Origin: Pseudocercospora fijiensis CIRAD86
Lineage: Eukaryota; Ascomycota; Dothideomycetes; Mycosphaerellales; Mycosphaerellaceae
Assembly (NCBI RefSeq): GCF_000340215.1
Contig: NW_006921537.1
Span: 4,893,461-4,957,460 of the forward strand
Direction of reading: 5' to 3'
Length of the DNA: 64,000 nt
A program made the translations under genes and the position numbers. Positions 12,501 to 25,500 of the stretch are shown here, one piece after another. Numbering within the stretch: position 1 is the stretch's first letter; each line of letters starts with the position of its first letter. The notes under the pieces were generated by a model. The model saw only the letters and a program-made list of their open reading frames with translations, did no database searches and was not told where the DNA came from.

Positions 12501-15500
12501 TAATAGGAGAACCGACGCGGATAATTATAGCTATTTTAGTAACGCTAGAGAAGACGCCGACTACTTTACTAACCTATACGACTCCGATCCGGGCTTAGGA
12601 GCTTACTTTACGGGCGTAGGCGATCGCTCGCTATTAGCGTTAAACTCGGTACTATAGGCTAAAGCGTCCCTACTAGCGGCGATCTAACTATTTACCTCTA
12701 CGAAGTACGCTTATAAGGTCTATAGGCAGCGATTTAAGTTAGGCAACCTTCTATACTAGTATGTTCGTAAGAAGTATATAGAGGCGACGACGCCTTCTAC
12801 TATTATTAAACGCATATCGGCAAACCCGGAAGTAATTTAGTCGAAGGCGCCTCCGTTAGCTTAGTAAGGTTACATATTCCGGAATTAGCAATATATAACT
12901 TTCCCTCTTCGGTTATTACTATCCTGTGTATCTATATAGGTCTGCCTAGATACTAGCTATATGCTTACTATTGCGGAAAAAGACTTCGTTTTAAGCTATC
13001 GCCCGGACGTAGAGATACGTAAGCTACGCGAACCGATCGAAATCGGCGGCATTGCCGGCGCGTATCGCTCCGGGGAATACGTCGTATTAGACATGTTTAT
13101 CCTAGTAGCGAAGACGGACGGTATAGTCTCCCTAGTGCGAATAACTTGTAAGGTTTACCTAGTTCCTAAGCTAAAGGCAAAAATCCTAGTTAGTATAGAT
13201 ATAATTGCTCTAGAGGGAATAAAGATCGATATTCCCGTACGGACGGTTACTATAGCTAGTTAGGACAACGCCCGCTTTAAAGTAGCCGTTAAGCGCAAGA
13301 AAGGGAAGTCGGTTTAGCGCCCCGTAAGGCTAGTAGAGGACGTAATATTAGCGCCGCGTACAGTCGCCCTCGCGCTAGTTAAGTACGGCGGTAACCTCCC
13401 TAAGAGCCGGGATTTCATTCTTAACGCCAGTTTCTTAGTCTAGCTAACTAGCAATGTATAGGGACTATCGTTACAAGCTCCGCCTTTAGTAACAGCGTAT
13501 AATTAGGTCGTAGACGCTAATTTTTCTTATATATATATTCGTAACGATGCGACGACTCTAGTAACGATTCGAGCCGGACAGCTACTTAGTTCGTTAAGTA
13601 ATAAGACTATTGCTAGGGCCTACTATATCGACGTAGCCGACTACGGACTAGCGGGATTAAGTCCTAACGCTTTTACGGCTACGCGGGATATACTAAATGC
13701 ATAGCGGGAATACTAGTACGCGTTAGGCGTAACGATCTATAGTAACGATAACTAGGCAGACTAAATCGCTATAGCGGTCGAGCGGTACCCGGAGCTCTTT
13801 ACGGATCGCTAAACGGTAGTCGATATTCCTAAGTACGATTATATGCCTATCCCTATAGTACCGAACTACTTAGATCTGTTGCCGCCTTCCTATATAATTA
13901 ACCTAGGTAAGAGGGACTATAAGGTAGTAGACAAGATATATAACGACTTGTACCGCTAAGGGAAAATGCAATACACGACCGAGCCTACCCCCTTCGGCTT
14001 CCTAGTGTTCGTAGTTTAGAAGCGGGTTGCTAATAGTAAAGGCGGTATAATTAATAAGCCGCGGGCGGTAGTCGACATACGCGCCTTAAATAAGGTAACG
14101 ATCCCCGATAGCTATTAGATACCGCTCTAGGCGGATCTCTTTGCACAGTTAGTAGGGTGCTAGTATATTAGCACTATAGACTGTCTAACCTTCTTCTACT
14201 AATAAGGCGTAAAGCCGGAGGATCGTTACAAATTAACGATTAATACTTATCGTAGCTAGGAATAGTATAAGGTCGCTATTATAGGATATTCGAATAGTAT
14301 CTAATTCGTATAGCAGAAGCTAGATTAGATCCTTCGCGACTGTCGTAGCTTTGCGCGAGCTTATATCGACGATATCGTAGTGTTTTCGAAGACGTTGCCT
14401 AAGCATCTCGATTATCTAAAAGCGGTCTTCTAGAGATTAGACGCCGTAAGGATTAGTATTAGTCCGAAGAAGACTTTCTTAGGCTTCCCCTCTACGACCC
14501 TTTTAGGTTAGTACGTTAGCGGCCTCGGTCTAGCTACGAGTAAGGAGAAAATCGCGGCGATTACCTTACTTTAGTTCCTAGAAAACGTATAGAAGTTAGA
14601 GTATTATCTCGGTCTAACTAATTAGTTGCGGCAACATATCCTATACTACGCGCAGATAGCGGCGCCTTTATAGGCGGAGAAGACGCGCTTATTAAAAGAG
14701 GCGCTAGTTACCGGCAATAGTCGCCGCCGGCACGTCGCCGTTACGACGCTAGGTAAGAACGATAAGTACCGCGACGAGCTAGTAAAAGCGTTTCGCTTAT
14801 TATAGTCGATATTCTACGAGCCCTCCTTCCTATACTATTTCGACCCTAACTATCGCTTATACGCTAATATAGATTCCTCTAAAGAGTTTAGCTATAGCGC
14901 GGTACTCTACTATATCGATAGGGACCTAGACCCTATTCTATTTAAGGGAAAGGCGCAGTTGTTTCCTTATTATAAGGTTTAGCCTATTCTGTTTTTAAGC
15001 CGAGGCCTAACTTAGGCAGAGGTACGATATTAGCCGATAGAGCTCGAATACTCGGGAATCGTATAGATAGTAAAGAAGGTAGGCTATTTAATATATGCTT
15101 TATCGAGGCCGACGACTATCTTTATAGACTACTATACCGCGGTCGGTCTTACTAACTTAGTGTCGATAACTACGACTACTAATATAGGCAAGTAGAACCT
15201 AAAATTAGTAAGGGTATCGATGTTCCTTTCCTAATATCGAGTCGATATAGTTTACCGTCTAGGGCGGATATACCTAGTTCTAGACGCCCTTAGTCGACTT
15301 CTAAGGGATACGGAGTCGCCTAAGTTAACGCCGGACGAGGAGAACTTAGACCCGCTCTCTTACTATACCGACGTTACGCCCTCTTCGGCCGATCTAGAGG
15401 AAGTAGCCTACTTCTATACGATATTAGTAGAGCTAGATCTGGATTTCCGACGTCGGTTAAACCGAGCGTACGATAACGACGAACATTAGTCTAGGGTTTT

Positions 15501-17200
15501 GCGACTAGTTCGATAAGCGTAGGCGCGGAATGCTTTAGAGCGTTTCTATTCGGAGGGAGCTAATATGCCTTCGGTAACGAAAACGCTAGTTCGGTATAAG
15601 GGTAGCAAAAATCCGGACCTATTCGCAGGTAATAAGTTTAATAGTCCGCTAGGTATTCGATTCTTCGAGAGGGACGGCCTCTTATATTTCTATAACTAAT
15701 CTTTAGGGCGCGAGCGACTCTATATCCCTCGGGCCTTAATAGGCGAGATCTTCGAGTAGGCTTACGATAACCGTTACTACTAAGGCTTTTAGCGCGTCTT
15801 CGACCGCATTTAAGCTTCCTTCTTTATATATCGACTCGCTCGCTACCTTCGCCTTTATTTAGACTATTATTACTAGTATCTCCTTTTACGCACCCCCCGC
15901 TACGCTCCTTATAGCGAACTTTACCCGATCTAGAATACGGAGGGCCTATACTATACTATAACGATAGATCTCGTAACCGCCTTACCGATTACGACCGACG
16001 GATTTAATATACTATATACGATTACTTATAAGACGTCTAAGCAGGTAGTAGTCGTCCTAGGTAAAGAGGACTAGAAGGCCTACGACTAGGGCATCGCTCT
16101 AATCGATAGGCTTTGCTTAATAGATATAAGTATACCGGCAGTGCTTATCGCTAATCGTAATCCTCGCTAGCTAAGCGACTTCTTTAAGAGCGTTTTCTCG
16201 CGCCTACGTACGAAGCTAGCTACGTCTATAGCCTACTACCCTTAAACCGACGGTTAATCCGAGCGAACTAACTAAACGGTCGAGACGGCAATTCGTTACT
16301 AGTTAGCGGATTATCCTAGCGAGAATTAGACGACGTTTATTCTATAGCTATAGGCTACGCTTAATAACTCCTATAATGCGACTACCGGTTAGTCGCCGAA
16401 CGAGGTTGCTACGGGCGTAAGAACGAATCTCGACTCGCTCGATGCACTATACGACTATCCGTATAATAGGGCGGTAGCGCGTAGTCGTATCTAGAAGGAA
16501 GTCTAGGACGCGATTACTTAGGCGAACTAAAAATAAAAGAATAGTATAATAGCAAGTATAAGCCCCTATTCCTTAAGCTAGGTAACCGTATTATGCTTCG
16601 CCTATACCGTAGTTACGAAGTGCCCGGTTAGTCGTATAAGTTTAGCTACCGTTTTAAAGGGCCTTTTACGGTTCTCGAGAAGGTCGAACGGCTAGCCTAC
16701 TATCTCGAGTTGCCGCTATTAATGCGTATCTATCCGGTAATATCGGTTTCGTAGTTAGAAAAAGCTCCTAAAGACCTAGATCCTTTTAAGAGAACTATTA
16801 ACTACGAGCCCCCGCCTATCGTAGCTAAGGATAGTCTAGGTTCTAGTAATAAGGGCGATTCTTACGAAATCGAGCGCTTTCTAGGGCGAAGGACCGTCGT
16901 CCGGAGGGGCTAGCCCGTTCTCTAATACCTAGTAAAGTAGAAAGGGTATAGGAGCGCCTATAATATATAGTATAATATCGACGACTTATCGGGCGCGGAC
17001 GATCTACGTAAAATCTACGATAACGCCTACCCTCTAGAGGAGGCCCTACTATCCCGTACCCTCCGTAGGGTAGTAAAGCGGACTAGAGCGCGCTAGCCTT
17101 TTTTAGAGGTTGCTAGCTTCGCCGACAAAGGCAAGGCTAGATAATCCCTCGCAGTTCGTCGCAAATCGATACGACTCTACGGCGCGACTCCTCCTTCGGA
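9541..17200 (+). pseudogene. element B gag-pol pseudogene
   Basis: From about 10,021 to 16,530 one frame reads through gag, protease, RT, RNase H and integrase, broken only by TAG/TAA. Protease: VCLDTS at about 12,940, then the open stretch 12,961-13,263 with ILVSIDIIALEGIKIDI. RT: VVDIRALNKVTI at about 14,070 and catalytic AYIDDIVVFSK at 14,359, both aspartates intact. RNase H is near 14,860-15,260. Integrase core begins ATAGATCTCG (IDLVTALP) at 15,964; the second acidic residue near 16,140 is Asn (ANRN). A 1-bp shift lies at about 16,530-16,590. After it comes a GPFTVLEKVERLAYYLEL segment and a chromodomain-like EIERFLGRR...LVKQKGYRSAYN (16,866-17,040). Confidence 0.8.
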
Positions 17201-17579
17201 GTCGTAATCCGCCTAGGCGTACCCTTATATCGTTATCGTAACTACGTTACTTAGGCAACCGTTATACGTAGACGCGGGCTATCCCTTATTTAGTATCGAT
17301 CTTTCTAGTATCCTACGATAAGAGAGCTTTCTATTAATTACCGATAACGAATAGAAACGGCCCTTAAGCGCGATAACCGCGTCCGTCGCGGAGAACGTAA
17401 AGTAGCAGCTTTTTAGCAAAAATTTCTATAGTACCGATCGCGATATAAGCCTCTAAACGTTATATTATTCGAGGCGGATTTGTAGCGCGCGTCTCGCCTA
17501 TACTGTAAGGCCGACACGTTCGACCTCCTCTAAGGAACGATAGCTAAGGAATATCGTAGAGGCGAGGATCGAGACCCTT

Positions 17580-20500
17580 AGGACACTGCGATAGGGAATA
17601 GTAAGATTAACGCTCCTCGCGGGGAATCGCTACTATTAGACGGTCTAGAATCGGCCGGATAGTCCTTATTTATTACCGGCTTAACGCCTACGCCTAAGCT
17701 AGAGAGTAAGACAAGCAATAAGGGTATAGTATTAGGTACTACGGTCGGGAATTATACGGCCGCGCCTAAGCTAGAGGACCTAACGGACAAGGCGGATATA
17801 GTATTAGATACTACGGTCGAGAGTCGTACGGCCGCGCTAGAGCTAGAGAATATAACGGATAAGGAAGATATAGTGTTAGACGAAACGGTCGAGAATCGCA
17901 TAGCCGCGCCGGAGCCTAAGGACGTAACGAGTAGGGAGGATGTAGCCTCGGACACCCTAATCGAGATTCCTATAATCGCGGCTAGGCCTAAGGATATAAT
18001 AAGTAGAGAGGAGGCAGACGTAGACCCTTCGATCGAGGTTCCTACGCTCGCGGCTAAGCTTAAGAATATAGCGAACAGAAAGGATATAGCGCCTAGCGCT
18101 ATAGTCGAGATACGTACGGCTACGCCTAAGCTAGAGGATATAGAAAACTCGATAAAGGATTCGGTAGGTAAAGAAGATACGATAGCGGATTAGATCGGCG
18201 AGTATCGTAGAGAGATAGATAACGCCGCGCTCGACCTATAACAACCGTAGCTAGAGGAAAACGATGCTAATCTAACGTAGACGCTAGAAGGATTTATAAT
18301 TCTCGCTACGGTAGAAGGCAATATCCGATAGATCTTTCGTAGGGCGCTATAGCTTATTTCTACCGACGGTAGCTTAAGTACTAGCGAGGTTTAGACGGTA
18401 TTAAGCTATACCGCCGAGGATAGGTATATACGGCCTTTCCTAATGTTTACCGAGGACGGATCCGATATAGAGCTATACTACGTATTAACGGACGCCGGCT
18501 AGCAACTATTGCAACGATACGTACCGTTATTCCTAGGTCGTAGTCGCATTAACGAAACGCTAATAGCAAGCTTAGTACCGTTGCCCCCGGCTAATAAGGT
18601 AGACGAGTCCGATTAGGAATCGCTCGATATAATAGCTCGGCCGCAATCGTAGGGAACGCCGGGCAGTAAGTTTAGTACGGCGTAGCGTTAGACTATCGCT
18701 AACCTATCGATAGTGCTTCCGAATCTAGACTATCCGCTCTCCGATATTAGACGGTTTTTATTCCTAAAATATTGCGTACTAGCGGTTATCGCGGCGGTTA
18801 ATCTAGACTACGTTTTCGATAGGAAGTCGTTTATATAGGCGGTTATAGCGCTTACTACGAAGAAGAAATAGTTAACGGAATTAGCGAAGGTATTATTAGG
18901 TAAGAGCCGATAGACAGGTCGAGCACTCTATAAGGCTATAGCCGACTATTTTATTAATAACGGCGACCCGCCGCCGTACTATTTAGGTAAATAGGAGTTT
19001 GTTTAGAAGGGCAAAGCGTTAGAGGTTAGGATTCCGGAGGCCGAGAAGCTATAGGACGCCGTACCTAGCTTCTTTGCCCTCTACCGTAACGCTACGGCCT
19101 ACGCGTCTAGTAGCCCGGTTAACGGTACGAAAAGCGGCCCGACTAATCCCGTTAGCGCGCAGCCTCTTTATACGCCTTCGGCTTTAGAATCGGTACTATC
19201 CTTAACAATACCCGCAAACCGACCGGCTTCGCTAAAATTACTATCTTTACTAGCGTATACCCTTCCTAATTTACCGCTATTATAGGCACTAGCCTCCCTA
19301 ACATAGGCGCCGAGTAACGGCTCGCTATAAGCGCCCGCACTAGCTCCCCCTAAGCTACTTACTACTCCGATCGAGTCGGTATACGAAGAATACCTAGACC
19401 CTTCCCCTAAAGAACTTAAGTTCGAGCGATAGCGGCTCCGAGGGTAGCGCTCGCGCTAGACTTTGATTAATAAGCGTCTTCTTCGTACTAACGAGATACC
19501 CGAACAAGCGGCAATCTAGTAGTACGTAGAACACGAGAACTATAATAAGAAAGTCGATATACTAATCGCCGCTAATCCTATAGAGCGTAATAAGGCTAAA
19601 GATATACGCTTTATCTAGGCCGCGAAACTCGTACGTAACGCATACGCCGAGGACGTAGACGGTCGACTGCCTAACCTCTTTCGCCTACGCCTACGTAAGC
19701 GACTCGTCGAATACTATCTAGTAAGGCTTTAGCATTACCTATACTATTTGCACCTTACCGCGGGCGATCGGCGCTTCTAGATTCTACGCGAATTGTATTA
19801 GTATATAGGCAAGCTAGTTACCGATTTTAAAAGCCTACTCTTTACGTAACCGTGCTCCTTCTAAATCGTAAACGACGATTACGCCTATAAATACTCTATC
19901 TTTAGGACCGACCTCTACTCGGACGGTTACGATACGTAGTAGGAGATTTACGTAATACGCTTTAGCGAGTACGTAGCGCTTATAACTGCGGGCGAATTAA
20001 AGGAGCTTCCTAACCTAGCTAACCTCGATACGAATTTTCTACTAACTATTACTTTCTACTACGCGAAGTTATAGCACCGACTCCTAGCAAACATTACCCG
20101 CTTATACGAGAACTTCCTTAGCTTAAGTACCTATACCGGCGACCTACGATTCTAGCTAGCACTGTCTCTAATCTATAATAGAGCCGTCGGTCTTATAGTA
20201 TGCGCTATCTTATACTTCCTATAGACGGTCGACCTCGTATAAGAGTAGTTCTACCGCTTCGTCTCGAAGGAATATCGGGATAGTATTATAGTAGGCGGTT
20301 ACCCGGTCCTATATAAGCGTAGCGAGAACGGTAAGGATGTATCTTACCGCGACTACGGTAAGGAATACTAGAAGATAGGCAAGCGACCTGTTAGCGAATA
20401 CGTCGGAGCGACGAAGTATTATAAGATCGACCTAACTACCTACGGCGAAGTCTAGTTCTTATAGATAGTAGCTACCGGACGACTCTCTATAGTGCGCCTA

Positions 20501-22398
20501 CCTCTACTAGACTCCTAGCTTAAGGATTATACCGTTTAGCTGCTACTAATCGGTATAGAGCTTAGTGCCTAGTCGGCTATATAGCTCTATAAGTAGTACA
20601 AGTCCTCCCTTAACTCTAGTAGCCTGCCCTACCTATACTGTCGTAACCTAGGTCGCCTAGCTATTACCTAGGACGTCGTCGCTTATATCTAGCGGTATAT
20701 TACAGTCCGTAACGCCTATACGCTTCGCGGCGAGGGCTATATATCCGCCCTCTATACTAATAAGGCGCTTACGGATACGAAGGCTACTAATACGTCGCGT
20801 ACGGAATAGTACGCTTAGCTTATAGGTAGCGGTCGCTACTAGAACGGTACCTATACCGCTAATAAGGGCAAAGGTATGCCTCTACTGCTTCTTAACCGTT
20901 AATGCCCGGTAGACTTTAGCCTAGTCTACTAGCTAACTTAGATCGATCTAGTATACGCCTTATCTACCTTTATCGCCTATATCTAGACGCTTAAGGACGG
21001 TACTATCCCTAATAGATTAGAGCCCGCGCTAACGCTATAGTTCTACAATTTGCCGAAGACGGCCTCTACTAATCTAGTCTTCGATCCTTTAGGCGTTTAG
21101 GAGCGTATTATATAGGGCAATACTATTTTTAAGTACGATGAGATAGTAACGAATAAGAATTACTAGTAGTACAATATCGACTATACTTAGGATCCTATAG
21201 GTACATTCCTAGTACCGTTAACTAACTACTCGCTAGACGAGACCGACCTTACTAACGCGTACCTTTTCGGCAAAATTATCCCTCTAGAGCTCGCGACTTA
21301 GGCTAAGCCGGTTGCCCTACTAACTAAGGCGATCTAGCTAAATTCCTCGCGCGTATTACTATCGACTAAGTTAAACACTCGCTAGAAGCTAACCGCTAGC
21401 CTATTCTTAGCGCCTCGCCTACCGTCGAAGATACCGCTACCGTCTAACCTATTCTCTACGCCTACGAAGGCTCTAGTTGCGGCTTAGCTACTACCGCCTA
21501 ATAATACGGTTACGTAGCTGTAGTACAAGCTCCTATCGCTTCCGATACGCTTGCTACCTTTGCCCGCCCTATAGGAAAACACTATAGGCGCCTACGGACA
21601 ATACTAATATAATGCGACGGCAATTAGTATACGTACGCTTAACTTACAAGCTCTCTACTATATACGCTAGTCCGAGTTAGTAGCAACCGAGGTATACTAG
21701 CTTTAATAGATACTAGCTAAGGCATAGATCCGCGAAGCAACTAAGCGCTAGATAGCCTAGTAGTATCGTCTTTCCGCTACGGTCTTAAAGGAGTCGCTTA
21801 CGCTATCGCTAACCTATCTTTACTACGATTTCTTGCGCGTCGCGCCGTAATAGGCAATCCCTACACTATACCTAATTAACGAGGACGCTTTTAAGCTGCT
21901 TAGCGGCGTATAAGGCAATGCTACTAAGGATAAGATTACAAAGCTTAACGTATAGATAACTAACTACTTTAAGCTATACGGTGCTATACGCGACGCCGAT
22001 ACGCTACTATTACTAGGTACCGACTTCCCTAATATCCCTATCGATTAGTTAGACCGCGCTGCTACTATAGCGGACGCAGTTAATACCTCGCTGTCCGATA
22101 ACAAGACTATAAAGACCGTCGCGCCTTAGCCGTAGCTAAAGGCGGTTTAGACTATACCGACTAGCTTACGCGACGCCCTTCGTAACCGTCGCAATAAGCA
22201 AGTATAAAGCCGACGCAGTTATTACTAGAGAGATACGATTCTATACCTAGCATTACCGTTCTAGTATACTGTTTAGGCTTAGCCTTTATACGACGCTATT
22301 ACGCTCTTTTGCCTTAAACCTTCCTACGGTGCGGCCTACTAAGGACCTTTGTTTTAGGACACTATAGACAGTGCCGACCTTTTTTATAGAAAGGGAGG
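17580..22398 (+). pseudogene. element B second large ORF, unknown function
   Basis: A single frame (codon starts at 17,582 + 3n) runs from about 17,580 to the purine tract. I read it from 17,762 to 22,398 and found only TAG and occasional TAA, no TGA and no frameshift. The original protein would be about 1,600 residues. It starts with a 24-residue tandem repeat (17,720-18,160), then an acidic/polar region, a proline/serine/alanine-rich linker (about 19,080-19,380, e.g. PLYTPSALESVLSLTIPANR), then a long mixed charged/hydrophobic domain with many Tyr and Leu. I do not recognise a domain and see no clear signal peptide or RT/integrase motif. The 5' start is uncertain, since another frame also looks open at 17,160-17,640. 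An env-like gene, a captured host gene or an antisense artefact are alternatives; an artefact is unlikely given the consistent frame. Confidence 0.6.
17720..18160 (+). repeat. 72-bp (24-residue) tandem repeat in the element B second ORF
   Basis: acggtcg recurs at 17,741, 17,813 and 17,885, exactly 72 bases apart, followed by diverging copies beginning atcgag- at about 17,960, 18,032 and 18,104. Units carry an acidic/basic alternation (e.g. ...PKLEDLTDKADIVLDTTVE...). About six units, all in frame. Confidence 0.8.
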
Positions 22399-22399
22399 C
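22390..22399 (+). other. polypurine tract of element B
   Basis: aaagggaggc lies directly before the TGTTACG of the 3' LTR. This is the usual primer site for plus-strand DNA synthesis. Confidence 0.8.
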
Positions 22400-22587
22400 T
22401 GTTACGATATAACACTATTGCATATACGATAGTAGGCAGCGGTTACTATCGACCGCTGCGGTCGCTATTGCTACTAATAGTAGGACTATTATATAGATAG
22501 CTTGCCTCGCGGCACCTTAGAGAATGTATTAACTTTTGCACCGCACAACCGTTACGATACCTTCGTACTATAACCGTATGCCTAGCA
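22400..22587 (+). repeat. element B 3' LTR (188 bp)
   Basis: Matches 9,334-9,521. It ends CCTAGCA and is followed by the cttaa duplication and the rest of element A gag (ATTGGACCGCC). Confidence 0.92.
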
Positions 22588-22592
22588 CTTAA

Positions 22593-25500
22593 ATTGGACC
22601 GCCGCCGTATATTCGAATAGGCTAACCTAATACGTATTCAATTCATAGTCGAGGTAGAAACAGCTAAACGAGCTGTCTAGCTCTAGCAACGACTAGAATT
22701 AAGAATCCGACCTACTAGTAACCGTAGTAACCGTAGCTGCGGAGGAAATTAAGGTTCCTACTAAGACAATAATGCTAATAATAGGAATAGTAACAACGAC
22801 CGTAGAAGAAGCCGTAGCCGGCGGCTATATAGAGGAGGCCGTAATAGGGGCCGTAAAAGGGGCTCGTATCCCTATAGTACTAATCGCTTAACTAATAATA
22901 GCAGCAACAATAGCTATAGCAACAATCTTCCGACCGGATTGAAGTGCTTTAACTATAATAGCACTAGCTATCTACTAGGCTAATGCGACAAACCTAAGGA
23001 CTAGGCCCGAATCGACCGTGCTGCCGCTAAGTACTATAAGCACCTTTTAGCCGCTAATGCTATCCCTGTCGGTCCTTCGAAAAAAGAGTAAGCGCTATAC
23101 TAACTATTAGCCTCGTACGGCGTAAGACTATCGACATTGTGCTAGCTATAACACGCTCCTACCTTGTATAGGACACGAAGGGTACTAGCTATTAAACTAA
23201 GGTTATGCTAGATCTAGGAAATTTAGTTAGTGCCCTTATTAGCTATCGCCTAGCTAAGTAATTAGACCTTCGACAACTGCCGAGGACTAACCTACTAACC
23301 CTTGCTTAGTTTAATAACGCTGGGCACTTAACCTATAGGGCCTACTATATTCCTATAGCTCTAAAGGACGACCTCGGAAATGAACGCCTACTAGACTTTA
23401 CTACCTACGCAGTAGATATAGACTACTTATATAGGGGAGCTACTATTGTTATTAGCAACCCTGTTCTTAAGTACTATACTGTAGTTATAGACTTAGGTAG
23501 TTAACAATAGCGATTTAGAATCGCTAGGAGAGAGGACATTAAATATATCGATATTAGCGAGTGTCCTAACGATATTAGGGTCCTATTTATTAGCAACCTA
23601 ACCCTAGCTAATCCGACCGCCGACCTGCTCGGTAGTAATAACGATAAACCTATGCCCCCTAATAGTATAGACCCTAATTAGCTTGCTCGTATACTAGAGC
23701 CTATTCGAGAGACCTATATTAATGTATTTAAACACTACTTAGTATTAACATTGCCTATATTCAAAGAGACGGATTATAAGATTAATATTATAGAGGGCAA
23801 GGAGGTTCCTTTTAGCCCCCTCTATAACCTTAGTAAACGAGAGCTTGCTATATTGCGTAAGTACCTAGAGGAAAACCTAGCTAATAGTCGCATTCGGTAT
23901 AGTAACAGCCCTACTAGCGCCTCTATCCTATTCGTACTAAAGAAGGATAGTAGCCTACGCCTATATATTAATTATCGTAGGCTTAACGCTATTACTATTA
24001 AAGACCGCTATCTACTCCCGCTTATTAATAAGACCCTCGACCGCCTTTCTAGTACCTACTACTATACTATATTAGACATTAAGGACGCCTATTACTATAT
24101 CCGTATCCGCAAGGGCGATAAATAGAAGATAGCCTTCTATACTCGCTATAGCTATTTCGAGTACTTAGTTATACTATTTAGGCTAGCTAATGCCCCTGCT
24201 ATATTCTAGTCCTATATCAATCGGGCCCTATTAGGCCTACTAGACTACCTCTATATAGTTTACCTAGATAACATCCTAGTTTACACCTATTTACCTAACA
24301 TTATAGAGCACTAGGCTATAGTACGCAAGGTACTCGATCGTCTAAGGACCTATAGACTATATTGTAAGCCTTCTAAATGTACCTTTGCTGCTAAAGAGGT
24401 GTCCTTCCTTAGCTTCCTCGTATCGACTAAGGGTGTTAAGGCTAATCCTAACCGGATTAAGACTATTACTAAGTAGCTAATACCTACTAGTATTAAAGAG
24501 CTTTAATTATTCCTCGGTTTTACTAACTTCTACCGCCGGTTTATTAAGGGCTATTCGAGGCATGTAATGCCCCTAACTAAGCTTACTAAAACTAAGGCTA
24601 ACCCGACTAGAGAATTCAAATAGACTAACAAGGCACAAGCCGCTTTTAACCGCTTAAAGCAACGCTTTACTAAAGTCCCCTTATTGCACTATTTCGTACT
24701 AAGTAAACTAATCCGTATTAAGACTAACGCTTTATAGTTCGCTATATTAGCTATTATGTCCTAACAATCGGATAAGGACTATTACTAGCACCTAATTGCC
24801 TTCTTCTCGAGAAAGATAATTAACGCTAAGCGTCGCTACGAGACCTACGAGCAAGAGCTCCTAGCTATTATCGAGGCTTTTAAGCATTAGAGGCACTACC
24901 TCGATAGGGCTTAATATACAATATAGGTCTATACAGACTATAATAACCTCCGTAGAATTACGAAGGTTACTAGGGTTATAGGTCGATAGGCTAGATAGGC
25001 CGTCTACCTCGCTAGGTTTGATTTTAATATATTATATCGGCTAGGCGTAAGCAACCCTGCTAATAGCCTATCGAGGCGACCTAATTACGATAGCGAAACC
25101 TAATATATTAATTCTTTGTTTCTAACCCTGTAGTATAAGATTGCTATAGCCCGTATTGTTAATAAGCACGCGTAGGATAAGCGGCTTACCGGACTCCGCG
25201 ACAGCTTAAAGTATATTAATGCTCTTGCTATATTAATAGTACGTATTAAGGCAAGGGCTAAAGATATAGATAGGGGAAGTTATAATAACTCCCTAGTCGA
25301 CATCGCAATATATAGTAATAGCGATAGCACTACTATAGTTAATCCGGCTGCTAGTACTATTAGATACATATAATGCGTACCTCGTTTAATAGCGAGGGTA
25401 CTATTAAATAACCTTGTAAATAGGGATAGTTAATCGTTTATAGATAAGCTATTACATACTTAGCAGAGGGACGCCTTTGCTACTAAACGTATCGACAAGC

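Larger units (their letters stand above)
9334..22587 (+). mobile_element. Gypsy element B, 13.25 kb, with an extra large ORF
   Basis: 188-bp LTRs (9,334-9,521 and 22,400-22,587) start TGTTACG and end CCTAGCA, a TG...CA pair, flanked by cttaa (9,329-9,333 and 22,588-22,592). Purine tract aaagggaggc abuts the 3' LTR. Order: gag, protease, RT, RNase H, integrase, chromodomain-like tail, then a second frame of about 1,600 codons. It is unrelated to A/C/D/E in LTR and pol sequence and is about twice the usual Gypsy length. It is dead through RIP. The bases after the 5' LTR (ttagtagcttcgc) would be TGGTAGCTTCGC before RIP, fitting a tRNA primer (inference). Confidence 0.9.

Noticed and set aside
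9334..22587. Idea that the 13-kb insert is a Starship-like or cargo-bearing giant element
   Set aside because: It has matched 188-bp LTRs, a 5-bp duplication, a purine tract and Gypsy pol order; no tyrosine recombinase-like captain was seen.
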